A DNA stretch of 64,000 nucleotides from Ilyonectria destructans (lineage: Eukaryota; Ascomycota; Sordariomycetes; Hypocreales; Nectriaceae): NCBI GenBank assembly GCA_020740775.1, contig JAHEWK010000008.1, positions 186,001-250,000 of the forward strand, written 5' to 3'. Position numbers and translations under genes: made by a program. Below, piece after piece: positions 11,203-22,496 of the stretch. A model generated the notes under the pieces. The model ran no database searches. It saw only the letters and a list, made by a program, of their open reading frames with translations, and was not told where the DNA came from. Numbering within the stretch: position 1 is the first letter of the stretch; the number at the start of each line of letters is the position of its first letter.

Positions 11203-13908
11203 ATGCCGGGGTTCGCTGATTCCTTCTGGTCGACCGACTATGCTGCGGGACTCGGCGTCCTGTTTAGCAAGCTTCAACAGGGTGTTTTAGAGAACCGCCA
11301 GGTCCTCACTATTGCCCGGTTGCGCGCTGAGGCTGAGGAGGCCTACAGCTTACGCCTCAGCGAAATCACCCCCTCTGCCGACAAAGTTCAGGGTGGTTTC
11401 TCTCGCGATGACGGTGCGACTGTCCGAAAGGTAAGCATGGCTCGCCATTCTCTGCCTGCCTGTCTCCGGTGTTCCTTGGGCCTCCGTCTTTTCGGCGCTC
11501 TATCTCGTGCCCGCGCCGCTGCGCCCTCCTCCAGCTGAGCTAACGGAACGGTGCCATCTAGGCCTTCGACGGCATGCGCACCGAGATGCAAGATGCCTCC
11601 CGCAACCATCACCGAATCGCCCAGAGTATCCGCGATCTCGTCGTTAACCCGTTTTCTCGCTGGTGCGACGCTCACGAGGCCCGCATCCAGGATTCTCAGG
11701 ATGAGCTCCAAGTGCGCATCAAGACGCACGATCGCCAAGCTGAGGCCGTCAAGAAGCTACGCGCCGTCTACTTCAACAAATGCCGCCTAGTCGAGGATAT
11801 TGAGGAGGAGAACAAGCTCGCCTTCCAAGATCCGGAGGTCAGCCCTAAGCCGAACCAGCCCAACATTCCGGAGATCAAAGTTCAGCCTCAAGAAGAGGAA
11901 GAGAATAAGGAAGAGGAGGAGCTGTTTGAGGTTGGCGACGATGTCTACCAACCTGACCAGATGAAGAAGATCCTCTCTCATATGCTCTCCACTATCAAGC
12001 TGGGAGACACCAAGGTCCCCATCCTCGGTACCTACCTCAACACCTCAGCCGGTTCCGATATCGTCGAGTACCTCCAGCGAAGCATGGGTACCTCCAGCGT
12101 CAGCTATGCGGAGCGCATCGGCCAGGATCTCATTTCCAACGGTTTCCTCCGCCTTATCGGCAACGTCGGCAACACCTTCGCCAACAGCTCCAAGATGTTC
12201 TACCAGTGGCGGCCTAAGGCTTTCCAACTCGCCGGCGTCCCTGAGAAGAAGGCCGTCAACCGCACCTTCTCCATGCCCGCCTCGGGCTCCGAGGGTGGTG
12301 ACTCTCCTGTTGTTGGCACTGTCAGCGAATACCTTTCCGGCTGGAGCGTCCTCAACAACTCCCACCCCAACGAGACTCCCAGCCAGCGCATGCAGCGCGA
12401 GGCCCGCGAGTCTGATGACAAGTACAAGACCGGTGTCCGCAAGCTCGACGACCTACGCTGCGAACTTGAGGAGGCCATCTTCCTCCATCTCACTTTCCTC
12501 GAGCGCTGCGAGCTCGACCGCCTCAAGGCCGTAAAGACGGTCATCCTAGACTTCTCGGGCACCATTGGCAATGTCATCCCCAGCTTGCAGTCCACCGTCG
12601 ACCAGATGATGCTGTTCCAGGAGACCATCCAACCCCAGAGCGACCTGCGCTACCTGCTTGAGAACTACCGCACAGGAAGCTTCATTCCCAAGGTTGTGGT
12701 CTACGAGAACTACTACAACAAGGTTGACGAGCATACCTTCGGTATCGACCTGGAGGCACGTGCCAGGGCTGACAAGAAGCGAGTCCCGGTCATCGTTACC
12801 ACCATCCTGACCTATCTCGACCACCACTACCCCGACCTTGAAGGTGATGAGGCCAGAAGAAGTGTATGGCTGGTCGATGTGCCACTCGCCCAGACTCATC
12901 GCTTGCGCGCCAAGGTCAACGATGGCAAGCTCATTTCCCCAGAAGTATTTGAGGAATTTGATATACCCACGGTTGCCAGTCTTCTCAAGATCTACCTCCT
13001 GGAACTACCTGGTAGGCATCCCTTTCCCGACATGTAAGCTTGGAGCTCGTAACCCCTAACAATTCCCGTCTATAGACTCACTCGTCTCTTCTCATGTCTA
13101 CGAAATCATCCGCACAATCTACTCAACCACCGCCGCCGATTCATCCGATGCCTCGCGCATCGCTGTTCTGCAACAGACACTGTCTCAGCTTCGGCTCACC
13201 AATATTGCCACCCTTGATGCCTGCATGAATCACTTCACCCGCCTGATCGACCTTACCTCCGCTGATGACAGCTACGTCTCATCCCTCGCAGCCTTCCTTG
13301 CGCCATGTGTCTTGCGGCCACGAGCAGAGACATCTCTCACTATGGAGGAGAAACATTCGCACCGACTGGTGCGCGACCTCTTCGCCCATAAGGACGCCAT
13401 CTTCAGCGCACTCAAGCGCATGTCCTCGCTCAACCACTCCTCCTCTGTCAGCGCCAACCGGCCCCGCGCCATCAGCACCGACGAAAGCAACCGCAAGGTC
13501 CTCATGGAGGAGCGGAATAGGGCTCTGCTCGAGAAGGCCAGTGCAAACCGCGGCCGGGACAGGAGCCCTGCGCCGAGCCCCCGCGGCCACCGACGAGAAC
13601 GCAGCACTGGCGGACCTGAGACGCGATTCCCCATCCAGACCAGCCCGACCTCAGCCGCCGACCGACAACGCAGCAGTCTTGGTAGCCTCGGTAGCCTGAA
13701 CAAGCGACACAGTCTCGAGGTGCCCGGCCCCGAGGGTGCAGAGCCTGTGAACGGCGCCGATGTGGTCAAGTCACCCGATTCAGAGACCGTTACCGAGAAA
13801 CGCGAGAGTCTTGGACGCACTACCGCACGATTTGTCGGCGGCAAGCGAGTCCCTGTCACGCCACCCTCAGAACGCGGCGTGACACTCGAGGACAGGCCCA
13901 TGGAATAA
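11203..13908 (+). CDS. RGD2: F-BAR / DEP / RhoGAP protein, RGD2-like (836 aa)
   Basis: Exons 11203-11430, 11562-13011 and 13076-13908 sum to 837 codons with stop. The N-terminus (MPGFADSFWSTDYAAGLGVLF) is an FCH/F-BAR domain that resumes after an inserted DEP domain at roughly 225-300 (SDIVEYLQRSMGTSS). A RhoGAP domain occupies about 455-660, and the tail to 836 is Ser/Arg/Pro-rich and disordered. This order (FCH, DEP, RhoGAP) matches yeast Rgd2, a GTPase-activating protein for Cdc42 and Rho5 that acts at curved plasma membrane during polarised growth and wall-stress signalling. By eye, the position of the catalytic arginine finger holds Leu513 (SVWLVDVP), so the domain may differ mechanistically from standard RhoGAPs. 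It converges with the AP-3 delta gene. Confidence 0.9.
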
Positions 13909-14599
13909 TGCGTTGGCAGTGATGAGGTAGGCCCAAGAGGCGTTTCCACGTCGAGTTGAGCCTTTGATGCGCTACGGCATACGTCATGAGAAGAAACAAA
14001 GGAATGGAAAGGAATGGAAAGGCATGAGGGAAGAGCTTTGGGAGAGAAAGCCCCTTCTCCTTTCCCGGGCAATCTATCTATTATGTGCACGTATTAATGG
14101 AGCATGAAGCCAAAAAGAACCACTGGTGTACTTTTTTTGTTGGTTTTTTGTACTTATGCTGTATCACGAGATGGCGCGATTCCGTGTTGTTTTGAGCTAG
14201 TTGTTTCTTCTTCTTTTTGTTTGTTTGGATATTCCTTGGTTGTTATGTCTCTTCTCATGAGCCTGCCCCTTTCTCGCGACTTGGACGATACGGTGGAGAA
14301 ATAGATGGTTGGATGGAGGGCGGATATGAGGACGGATATGAGGCTTTGGAGGGACTAGGTGAAGGTGTTGATAGGCTAGTGAATGGAAAATCAAACTACA
14401 TATAACAATGACGAATATGAACGATTCTAAAGAGCCAAAATAATGTGTAGGGGGAGGAGGGTGGATAGAATTGATGTGTTGCATTTGTTCCCTTCTCCTG
14501 CTCTGGCATCAAGTATCGGCTTGCCATAAATACTACCTAACTAGGTACGCTCTCCTTGACTGTATATAGCCAGCTGATAGCTGCCCCTTAAATATACCG
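13909..14599. other. Convergent intergenic region
   Basis: Lies between the stop codons of the RhoGAP gene and AP-3 delta and should contain both 3' UTRs. It has a GGAATGGAAA direct repeat near 14000 and T-rich stretches near 14130-14230. No gene seen. Confidence 0.6.
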
Positions 14600-17500
14600 C
14601 TAGTCGGCCTCCTGAATCTGGGCGACGGGCCTTTTCTTCTTCTTCTTGGCAACCACCACCTCGGCCGAGGCACCTCCCACCGGCGAATCTACGCCCCTGG
14701 CACTGCTATCGTCGCCAGGTTCATCAAGCGTCACAATGCGGGCCTTCTTCTTCTTCGTCTTCTTCGGCTTGACCTCGGCACCTTCATCAGCGTCAAGGGG
14801 CTTCTTGACCTTCTTGGTCTTCTTCTTCTTGACGACGGTGCCCTCGACATCGACGCCCTGCGCAACTTGGATGCGCTCGTTGGCGCGCTGCATCTCGAGG
14901 CGTAGGCGCTCGACCTCCTTCATGGCTTTCTGCATCTCGGCTTCCTCCTGCTGCTGACGCTCATGGTCGAAGCCGCCAGCTGGCTGGTCTTCGAGGTTGA
15001 AGGTGCGGATGCTGCTCGAGTCCACCTTGAGCAGCGACTGCTTGAGCTTGCGCGCCTTGGTCTTGGTGAAGCTGTCCGAGTTGTTCTCCGAGTCGTACGT
15101 GCGCCTGCCAGACCCGCTGTCACTGCCCTCCAGAGTCTCGTCCGCGGCGATGACGACCTTCTGTCGAGGTCGCTGTTGTGGTCGCTGCTGTTGCTTCGGC
15201 TGCTGCGGCGCCGCGGCGCCTCCGACCTTGTCAAGGTCCAACTGCATTATCGGTATAGAGTCAATGTCAAGGTCGGGGCCGTTACTGGTATGGAGAATGT
15301 TGTGGATAGGGGTCGATGTTTGGGGAGTGGCGGTACGGCTGGGGATGTAGAACGGATCGTCCTTGTTTCGTTCCTGGCGCTCTGCCTTTCTTCGCGCAAC
15401 AATGTCGGCATCTAGATAACTGTCCTCGGTCGCTTGCTGGTACGAGCCGACATAATCTTCTGCAGGCTCCGTCAGTCTGCTAATAGCCGGCGCAGAGGAG
15501 TCGATGCTTGTTGGTGGTGGTCGTTGATGGTAGTACACCTCGAACTCGTCGGAATCGTCTGCTGCCAGTGCGACTGAATCCGCCTCCGACAATAATCTAG
15601 CGAGATTCGCGTGGATTGGTTCGTCCAAGTCGAGTCCGTCAGGCACTGGGACATTGTGCTGGGCCCCCTTGGCCACCGAGTTAAGTTCCCAACCGTTGAA
15701 AAGGGATGGTATCGCCTGGGTAAGAAGCAACGGAGGGTCCTGTTCGACATCATCGGTCGAAGCGGGTTGACCAGAGGCCGCCTCAGAGGTGAGTTTCAGC
15801 AACTCCGTGAACTCGACAGCTCGCTCTTGAACCTCAAGACTAGGGTTCAATTGCAAGGGCTCAAAGACGTGGATGATACGGGCCATGAGTAGTGACACCC
15901 TAGACTTTCTCTCGGCCGTCCATTGTTCCATCTCATCTCCAACTATGGTTGCAAAGATCTTGGTGACCGCCTGGAGGGTAGTCGTGATCACCTCAGAGTT
16001 CGTCGTCCGGGGTATGAGCTGCAATAGGCTATTCAGGTTGTCATCTGGTATGGGAAGTTGCGGCGCGTATTCGCCCATGATCCATGCTACAGACTTGAGA
16101 GCCCCTGAGGTGATGGAATATCCGGGGGGAGTATCCGCATTAAGTTGGTTCAAAATGTCCTCTGAAGCCCTGACAGCTGCTGGTCTCATAGCTCGCACCT
16201 TCACAGCAATGCTGCGTAGCTCATCTCCAATCTTCTCTGACACATCGGCACGCGACTTTGATGAAAAGCCTGCATCGGCCTCGATCTTGCGAGAAATAGG
16301 GGCCATGCGTACGAGCTGTATCAGGACATCAATGTACCAATCAAAGTCCAACACACTAGAATAATTATCCTTTGCGCACATTGCCAGGATCCTTGCGATG
16401 ACGTCGATTCGGTAATCATCCGGGAGAGGAGGTGTCTGGCCAGGCGACTTGACTCCAGACTCCGCGAATGAGCTGTCTGTGTCCGAATCGCTAGGGTCCA
16501 TGGGAGTGCCTGTTTGTTGCCTGTCTCGGACTGGCATAGAAGTCTTAAGCTGTTTCATGAGGCGGCTCACAATGGACGTCAAGTTGTCCCCAGTGACCAT
16601 ACCCTGAACAAGATCCAGAGCCTGTATTCGGATAGTGATATCGGGGCTGTCAATGCACTCCAAGATGACGTCCTCTTGCTGTGACACCAGATAGGGGTGG
16701 GTGATGACAATCTTGTTGAATGCCAGTAGTGCAACATATTTCACTGAGGATGTTAGGTTGTTGCTCATATGCTGGGCAGAATCGTCGACTTACGATTGGG
16801 ATCGCCGTCAATCATAATCATGCCTCGCAGCTTGTTGACACACAAAGTCGCAATCTCATCGGTTCCTGACACATCATCGGCATTCCCCAGAATTCCGCCC
16901 TGAATGATACCGTTGATACACTCGTACAACAACGACATAGCAGGAGTGGTCCGGATGATGTTCGTTAGTGGCGGCAACAGCTTTCTCACAAGACGAGGCT
17001 CCAGGGGCGTCAGGGTTGCAAACTAGAAAACCGTCAGTCTCTTTTGAGCAAACATCGCGAAAGCCGATACTAACCAGCTTGATCAGTTTGATGGCCATCC
17101 AGTTATTACCACCATCCACCAAAAGCTCAAACAGCCTGGGAGCAAGGGGGAGGAAATCATGAGGTCTGCGCCAGCCCAGCTCGCAGACCACATTTACAAT
17201 GGCAGCCGTGACACTCGGGTCTTCGTCAGGGTCCATAAGACGCTCCTTGATCTTGGGCCATGCTGCGCGCAACGCCTCGGGGTACACAAGAGCTAGTCTG
17301 TACAAGGTCACAAGCGTCTTCTTTCGGATATTCGAATGGCTGTGGCTTAGTCGCGGCAGCAAGTCTGCCAGCGTCGAGAGCGCCAGGGACGGCGTAATGA
17401 CGTGGGGAAGGGTTGCGACAGGTAGGGAGATAACAGTCGGTGTGGTTGACCCGAGGTCCTGGACACGCGCGCATTAGACAAGTGTGGAGAGTGTTGAGAG

Positions 17501-18019
17501 TTCGTCCACGGACCTTCTTGAGCAGGTTGGTAGCCAGCATCAGGACTTCGGTGTCGGGCCGAAAGCTCTGGACTGCACCCAGATATCCCACTCGCTTCTG
17601 GTGATACTTGGGCGACGACATGACCTCGAGCACATGGAAAGACGCCCAAGACATGTCGTGGCCGACCATCTCGAGGTAGATGAGCTTGAGCAGCGCCGTC
17701 GCCTTGAGATCTAGCAGTATAGCGCATTAGCGGCCTGGCACAAACAAGAGACACACCGAAGCCTCCCATGCCCGAGAAGCAGCCTTCCAGACGAGAAACA
17801 TAGCTTCGAACGCGACTCGAGACGGGGATGGCTGACGAACCCATGTCTTGACCCCGAACCTCTGCGCGGCACTCCTTCAGGCTTTTCTGGATATATTCCT
17901 TCTCATTGCCCTTGTGGTTCCGGAGCCCCCGAATGAGGTCGTACAGCGACTTTTCGAACCTGCGCACCGTCAGCGCCGCGCCATAGCCAGGGCGGGTATT
18001 ATGTCGAAGCTCCCTACAT
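14600..18019 (-). CDS. APL5: AP-3 adaptor complex subunit delta (1024 aa)
   Basis: Six coding exons: 18018-18019, 17841-17959, 17514-17710, 17075-17458, 16796-17022 and 14600-16745, summing to 1025 codons with stop. The start codon appears split: AT ends exon 1 at 18018 and G begins exon 2 at 17959, giving MFEKSLYDLIRGLRNHKGNE, the usual fungal AP-3 delta start. No other in-frame ATG exists upstream. Residues 1 to about 600 are adaptin HEAT-type repeats (LEMVGHDMSWASFHVLEVMS; KYVALLAFNKIV). The C-terminus from about 880 is a Glu/Gln coiled coil then Lys clusters (KKKKTKKVKK). AP-3 delta is the large subunit of the adaptor that carries cargo from Golgi/endosome to the vacuole, bypassing the late endosome. 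Exon 2 has a second in-phase donor at 17756 that would add 28 codons. It is divergent from COQ10 and converges with the RhoGAP gene. Confidence 0.92.
17960..18017 (-). other. Intron splitting the APL5 start codon
   Basis: A 58-nt intron GTAGGG ... GCGCTGAC ... GTGCGCAG. Its donor G is also the G of the apparent ATG at 18019-18017. Unspliced, that ATG is followed at once by TAG. Splicing replaces the G and yields ATG TTC GAA. Confidence 0.7.
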
Positions 18020-18623
18020 GATGGCGGCGGATGCCCCACGTGGGGCGGACCGCTACGAGTTATCGCGGTGTAGTATCGGCCGCGGAGGAGGCGAGGAGGC
18101 GAGGAAAAGGGGGGGGTCGTCAGCGTCTTTCGAGGGTCCGTCGCGGTGAGGTGGACCGGCGCATGCTGTATGTCGGGCGTTGGCTGGAGAGGCGGCAGTT
18201 CGGCGTTACGATGGAGTTGCTGATGGTGGTTGGAGAGATGTGCGACCTTGGGCAATGACGGAACCGCCCTGGATTCGGCAGCCAAGACGGCCCGAGCATC
18301 GGAGCACTGTAGCCTGGTCGGGTGCTGTAAGTCTTACGATTAGCGGAGGTACAGGGGTTGCAGCCCCTAAATTGATCGGTGGGCACGATACAATACAGCG
18401 CTATATTCCAGGCACATGTTTCGCAGGATACGCTGCCCGCTTGCGTGGGGTGAGGATGGGTCCATGCTTTCACCACGACAGAGGCTCAACACCAACACCT
18501 TCATCCTCCCCTCCTCTCCAAGCTTCCCCGCGGAGCACACTCCACAACCCTCCACTGCCATGGATATAGCACTTGATACTCATCTAATCTAACCGCTTCC
18601 CTCCCACTCCTCCACAGCCCCCA
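18020..18623. other. Divergent promoter region APL5 / COQ10
   Basis: 604 bp between divergent start codons. It holds a G-rich GAGGAGGCGAGGAGGCGAGG block near 18085-18115. No further gene; presumably two promoters and 5' UTRs. Confidence 0.55.
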
Positions 18624-19256
18624 ATGGCCCTCCGCCTCCTCCCGCCGCCGCGCGCCTCCCTCGCCGCATCGCGCATCGCGAGTTCCGCCTCTCGCACCTC
18701 GAATCTCTCCCGACCCTTCTTCACTCTCCCCGGCTCCTCCCCGACGACCCAGAGCCTCACCGCGACCCGCAAGCTGCCCTACGCCCCGGCACCGCTCTAC
18801 GACCTTATCGCCGACGTCGACTCCTACGTCCAGTTCGTGCCCTACTGCTCCCGGTCCCGTGTCACCCGGTGGTCCGACCCCGACGCCGCCGGCCGACGCT
18901 GGCCGACGCTCGCAGACTTACACGTTGGCTGGGGTGGCTTCGACGAGGTATTCACCAGCCGCCTCCGCTGCGTACCCGGCGTCTCTGTCGAGGCCGTCAG
19001 CGGCTCGACCCAACCCGGCAGCGGGGGCCCCGATGCTTCGGCCGTCTTCCGGAGCTTGGTGACGCGGTGGTCGGTCAAGGAGCTCGCCGGTCTGCCCTCG
19101 CCATCGACTGAAGTCCACCTCGCCATTGACTTCCAGTTCACCAACCCTCTATATGCCGCGGTCAGCGCAGCTGTGTCCGACAAGGTCGCCGGGTTGATGA
19201 TTGAGGCCTTCGAGAAGCAAGCCCGCCAAAAGCTTGGGTCACGGCGAAAGCTATGA
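18624..19256 (+). CDS. COQ10: Coenzyme Q-binding protein COQ10 (210 aa)
   Basis: A single exon of 210 codons. Residues 1 to about 45 form an Arg/Ser/Ala-rich, acid-free mitochondrial presequence. From about residue 45 comes the START/polyketide-cyclase fold of COQ10: TRKLPYAPAPLYDLIADVDS, then YVQFVPYCSRSRV, and near the C-terminus AIDFQFTNPLYAAVSAAVSD and MIEAFEKQA. COQ10 binds ubiquinone in the mitochondrial inner membrane and is needed for its normal use in respiration and efficient biosynthesis. The length matches the family (about 200). A Gly/Pro/Ser loop at about 130-140 looks like a lineage insertion. The start is the first ATG, followed by a clean presequence. Confidence 0.92.
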   Translation: MALRLLPPPRASLAASRIASSASRTSNLSRPFFTLPGSSPTTQSLTATRKLPYAPAPLYDLIADVDSYVQFVPYCSRSRVTRWSDPDAAGRRWPTLADLHVGWGGFDEVFTSRLRCVPGVSVEAVSGSTQPGSGGPDASAVFRSLVTRWSVKELAGLPSPSTEVHLAIDFQFTNPLYAAVSAAVSDKVAGLMIEAFEKQARQKLGSRRKL

Positions 19257-19896
19257 AAGGAATCATCTTCAAACGACCCCTTACGAACTACATCTTGTAC
19301 ATTCACGACTCTCGGCGAAATGCTACCATGTCATACGCCGCTGCACAAAACAAAGCAAGGCAAACACAAAACACCTGCAATACTCCATTCATTCTACATA
19401 ACAGGTTGTCTAGGACCGCCGCGTCTAATCCAACTTGCTGGTCCATCCATCATCCATCATCATCCAACCCGAAACGTCGTCTTTGCGCCAATCCCAAGAC
19501 TTGAGAGCCCTCGGGCACTTTGGATCGTACGCCGTTTCCCCCAGTATCATTGAGCCGTGTCATCATACTCCGATCCAAATGCATTTAGGATAGTTCGCGA
19601 CTCCTCTGATGTGTGACGCTAGCGTAAATGATAAGAGAAATTCCATTGCCTCCAATTCCACAAGAAACACAGAGACTCCCAGAAAGGGTCCCAAGAAGAG
19701 ATAAAAGAAAAGAAAAGGGCAAAAGTAATCGCCCAGGTATCTGGAAAAGAAAAGAAACTGAGTTGTGCCAACTTCGAATCCCACATTATCGTTTCATATC
19801 GCCGAGACCCCAAGCCTTTTCACTTCTTGCCCGGCCTTATCAATTGCCTTTGTTAGCACAGCTGCACCACTAGTGTGATTTTTAGGTGGTCGAGAC
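19257..19896. other. Convergent intergenic region
   Basis: 640 bp between the COQ10 stop and the stop of the ULD gene on the other strand. A-rich and C-rich patches only; 3' UTRs expected. No gene seen. Confidence 0.55.
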
Positions 19897-22496
19897 TCAC
19901 TTCTTCTTCGGCGGCTTCCCAGCCAAAAATCCAATCCAAGACGAGTCTTGCTTCTTCTTCGACGACGGCTTGCCGTTCGGTTTGGTGGGTGGATTTACGT
20001 TGATAATATTGGGAGGCATTGGTCGGCCCCCGCCATGCCATCCTGGGACGGGGGGCATGCCGCCGGGGGGCCCACCCGGCCGACGGCCAGCCGGCATCAT
20101 ACCTGGCGGCGGCATGCCCGGGGGCATCCGACCGGCCGGGGGCATGGGCATGTGGCCATGTCGACCCGGCATTCCATGCTTGGGCCCAATTTGCGGCGAC
20201 TTGTCCATTGGCCACATGGTCATGGTGATGGCCCAATCCGGCTGCACCACCTTCTCCCAAACCGAGGGGAGGATGATCTCACCGTCGGGTCCGATGAGGT
20301 CGTAGTGACCTTCCTGGACGTGGGGACCAAGAACGTCCACCTGCAAGAACGCCTGCTTGATGAGGTCCTCCATGCCCTGTAGAGCAATCATGTCGTTAGC
20401 CGTTTGACCCTGCCAAGAGAAACATTAGGTTAAACATACCTGCCAGGTTCCACATAGGTGGAATGGGAAGCTGAACTTCCGTCCAACCGCATCCTTGAAC
20501 CTAATCGGGAGTTGCTCTGCCTTCTTCGCAGCAGCCTCGATGCTGGCCTTGGTATCCTCTTCAATTTTCTTCTTAAGAGCTTCGGCTTCCGCCTTGGCCT
20601 TGTCCGCCGCTTCCGCTGCTGCTGCGGCAGCAACCTTGTCGGCCTCAACCTTTGCGGCGGCATCCGCCTCTGCCTTGGCCTTGGCGTCTTCCTCCATCTT
20701 CTTGACGCGCGCCGCCTCTTCCGCAGCGGCCGCGGCCGCCTTGGCCTTGGCCGCTTGCTCGGCTCGGTAAAGGCGTTCGGCTTCCTCCTTGGCCTTCCGG
20801 GCTGCTTCCGCCTTGGCCGCAGCCTCCGCCTTGAGCGCCGTCTCGAGGCGGATCCGGGCCATTTCCTCAGCTCGGGCTTTGGCCTCTTCCTCCTTCTTCC
20901 TCATCTCCTCAGCAGCCTTGAGCTCCGCCTCGAATCTTCTTCGGGCGTCGACCTCAGCCCTGGCTCGTTCCTCGGCCTCCTTCTTTCCTCTCGCTTCAGC
21001 GGCCCTCATCTCAGCCTCGAACTTCGCTTTTGCTTCCGCTTCAGCCCTAACGCGAGCTTCAGCCTCTCTCTTTCTCGCCTCCTCGGCAGCCCTCATCTCA
21101 GCCTCGAACTTCGCTTTTGCTTCCGCTTCAGCCAGAGCCCGTGCTTCAGCCTCCCGTTTTCGGGCGAGTTCGGCAGCCTTGAGCTCAGCCTCAAACTTGA
21201 GCCTTGCCTTCTCCTCAGCCTGTCTCATGGCCTCAGCGTGCTTCCGCACACGTTCCTCCTCAGCCTTGCGTTCGGCCGCAATTCGCTCTCGGGCAGCATT
21301 CTCGGCCTCGATTTTGGCCTTCTCAATCTGCCTTTGGGCATGCTCCTGGGCGATCCTCATGGCTTCCATTCTTTGCTGGAAGGCCTCCTCAGCATCCTTC
21401 CGGATCTGCGCCTCAATCTCTTTCTGTTTCTCAGCAGCCTTGATCTTCTCCTCTGCAGCCTTGAACGCAGCGATTTCGGCTTCAAGGCGAATCTTGTCAG
21501 GATCGTCCTTCGGAGGGGCTGGAGTGGCAGGTTTGGCAGGGGCCTCAGTCGGGGGTGGTGGAGGTGGTGTCAAGTGATACTGCTGCATATGGTTGGGAAG
21601 ATTGTATCCGGGGCCGGGTGCGCCGCCGTAGTAGCCTTGATACGGCATCATGTCATACATGCCCCTGCCCTCGCCGCCGAAGAAGTTGGCGCCGTGCTGG
21701 CCATGTTGGCCGCCGTGCTGAGTGAGCTGGCCCTGGGGCATGCCGGCTGCGCCAAAGGGGTTGTTCGGATTAGGATAATTCCCGTAGGGGACCATCGAGC
21801 CGTTCTGCGGATAGCCACCCGGCATGTAGGGGCCGACATGGTTCTGATGGTAGCCCTGGCCTGGGCCACGGCCACCGAAGAATTGATTACCCGGGCCCGG
21901 TTGACCCGGGTGTTGCGCAAAGCCACGACCGCCATAGGCGGCCTGGCCATATTCGTCGGGAGCCTCCACGTTTGCGGTAGGGCGAGGGTTTGCGGTAGGG
22001 CGCGGGTTTGCAGCAGGGCGCGGCTGTCGACCAGCGTGCGGGTGCACCTGCACCGGTCGGTGGTAACCCGGCGGTTCTTGTGGATGATGTGGATGTTGTG
22101 GAAGTTGTGGATGAGGCAATGGAAGTCGCCGGGGGGGGGTAGTGGTGGTTTTGGGCAGGATAGCCGGAGTTACTGGTGGAAGCAGTATCCGAATGGTCGT
22201 CGTCGTCGTACTCGTCGTCGTACAAGTCCTCGTCCGTGGTAGAATAGTCGTTGCTGGTCTCCCGGGAAGAATCCTCCTCACTGTTGTAGGGCGAGTGAGA
22301 CGAGGAACCTTCACCGTGATCTATGGTAATGGTTGTGCCTCGCGACGATGATGCTCCGCGCTTGATGAGTCTAGCGAAGATGGCGGTAAGCAATATGCGA
22401 AAACAATGGGAGTGGTGGTTTGGGGGCGGGAATGATGGGGGAGGGAGAAGTGGTGGAGGTGGGAGCGGGGAGGAGGATTAGGAGGACTCACGGCAT
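19897..22496 (-). CDS. Coiled-coil protein with fungal ubiquitin-like domain; apparent frameshift at a C9 tract
   Basis: Exons: 22492-22496 (only ATGCC), 22370-20440 and 20376-19897; introns 22371-22491 (GTGAGT...CGCTAG) and 20377-20439 (GTATGT...CTACAG). The N-terminus MPLIKRGASSSRG leads into a Ser/Asp-rich region; a Gly/Pro/Gln-rich stretch follows, then an Ala/Glu/Lys coiled coil of about 330 residues. A conserved domain (PIRFKDAVGRKFSFPFHLC, then GMEDLIKQAFL and HYDLIGPDGEIILPSVWEK) spans about 622-700; I match it to the ubiquitin-like ULD-type domain of fungal proteins. A Gly/Pro/Met-rich and Lys tail ends it. The reading frame changes at the nine-C run at 22131-22139: with eight Cs the exons sum to exactly 805 codons. 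I therefore treat it as one gene with a homopolymer error or a real indel. Function is unknown. Confidence 0.75.
22131..22139 (-). repeat. C9 homopolymer (coding strand) at frame change
   Basis: Nine Gs on the + strand. Upstream the protein-like frame reads ...PAQNHHYPPP; downstream it resumes one base out as RRLPLPHPQLPQ. One C fewer would join them. Confidence 0.85.

Noticed and set aside
13272..14090. A 272-codon - strand frame
   Set aside because: Overlaps the disordered C-terminus of the RhoGAP gene; composition is Ser/Arg-rich with no domain.
18020..18285. N-terminal extension of AP-3 delta by reading through the first intron
   Set aside because: The upstream in-frame stretch contains no ATG and has Arg/Pro/His-rich chance composition.
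20458..22242. A 594-codon open frame on the + strand
   Set aside because: Exact antisense of the ULD coiled-coil gene; its Leu/Ser/Gly-rich translation is a mirror of the Ala/Glu/Lys repeats.
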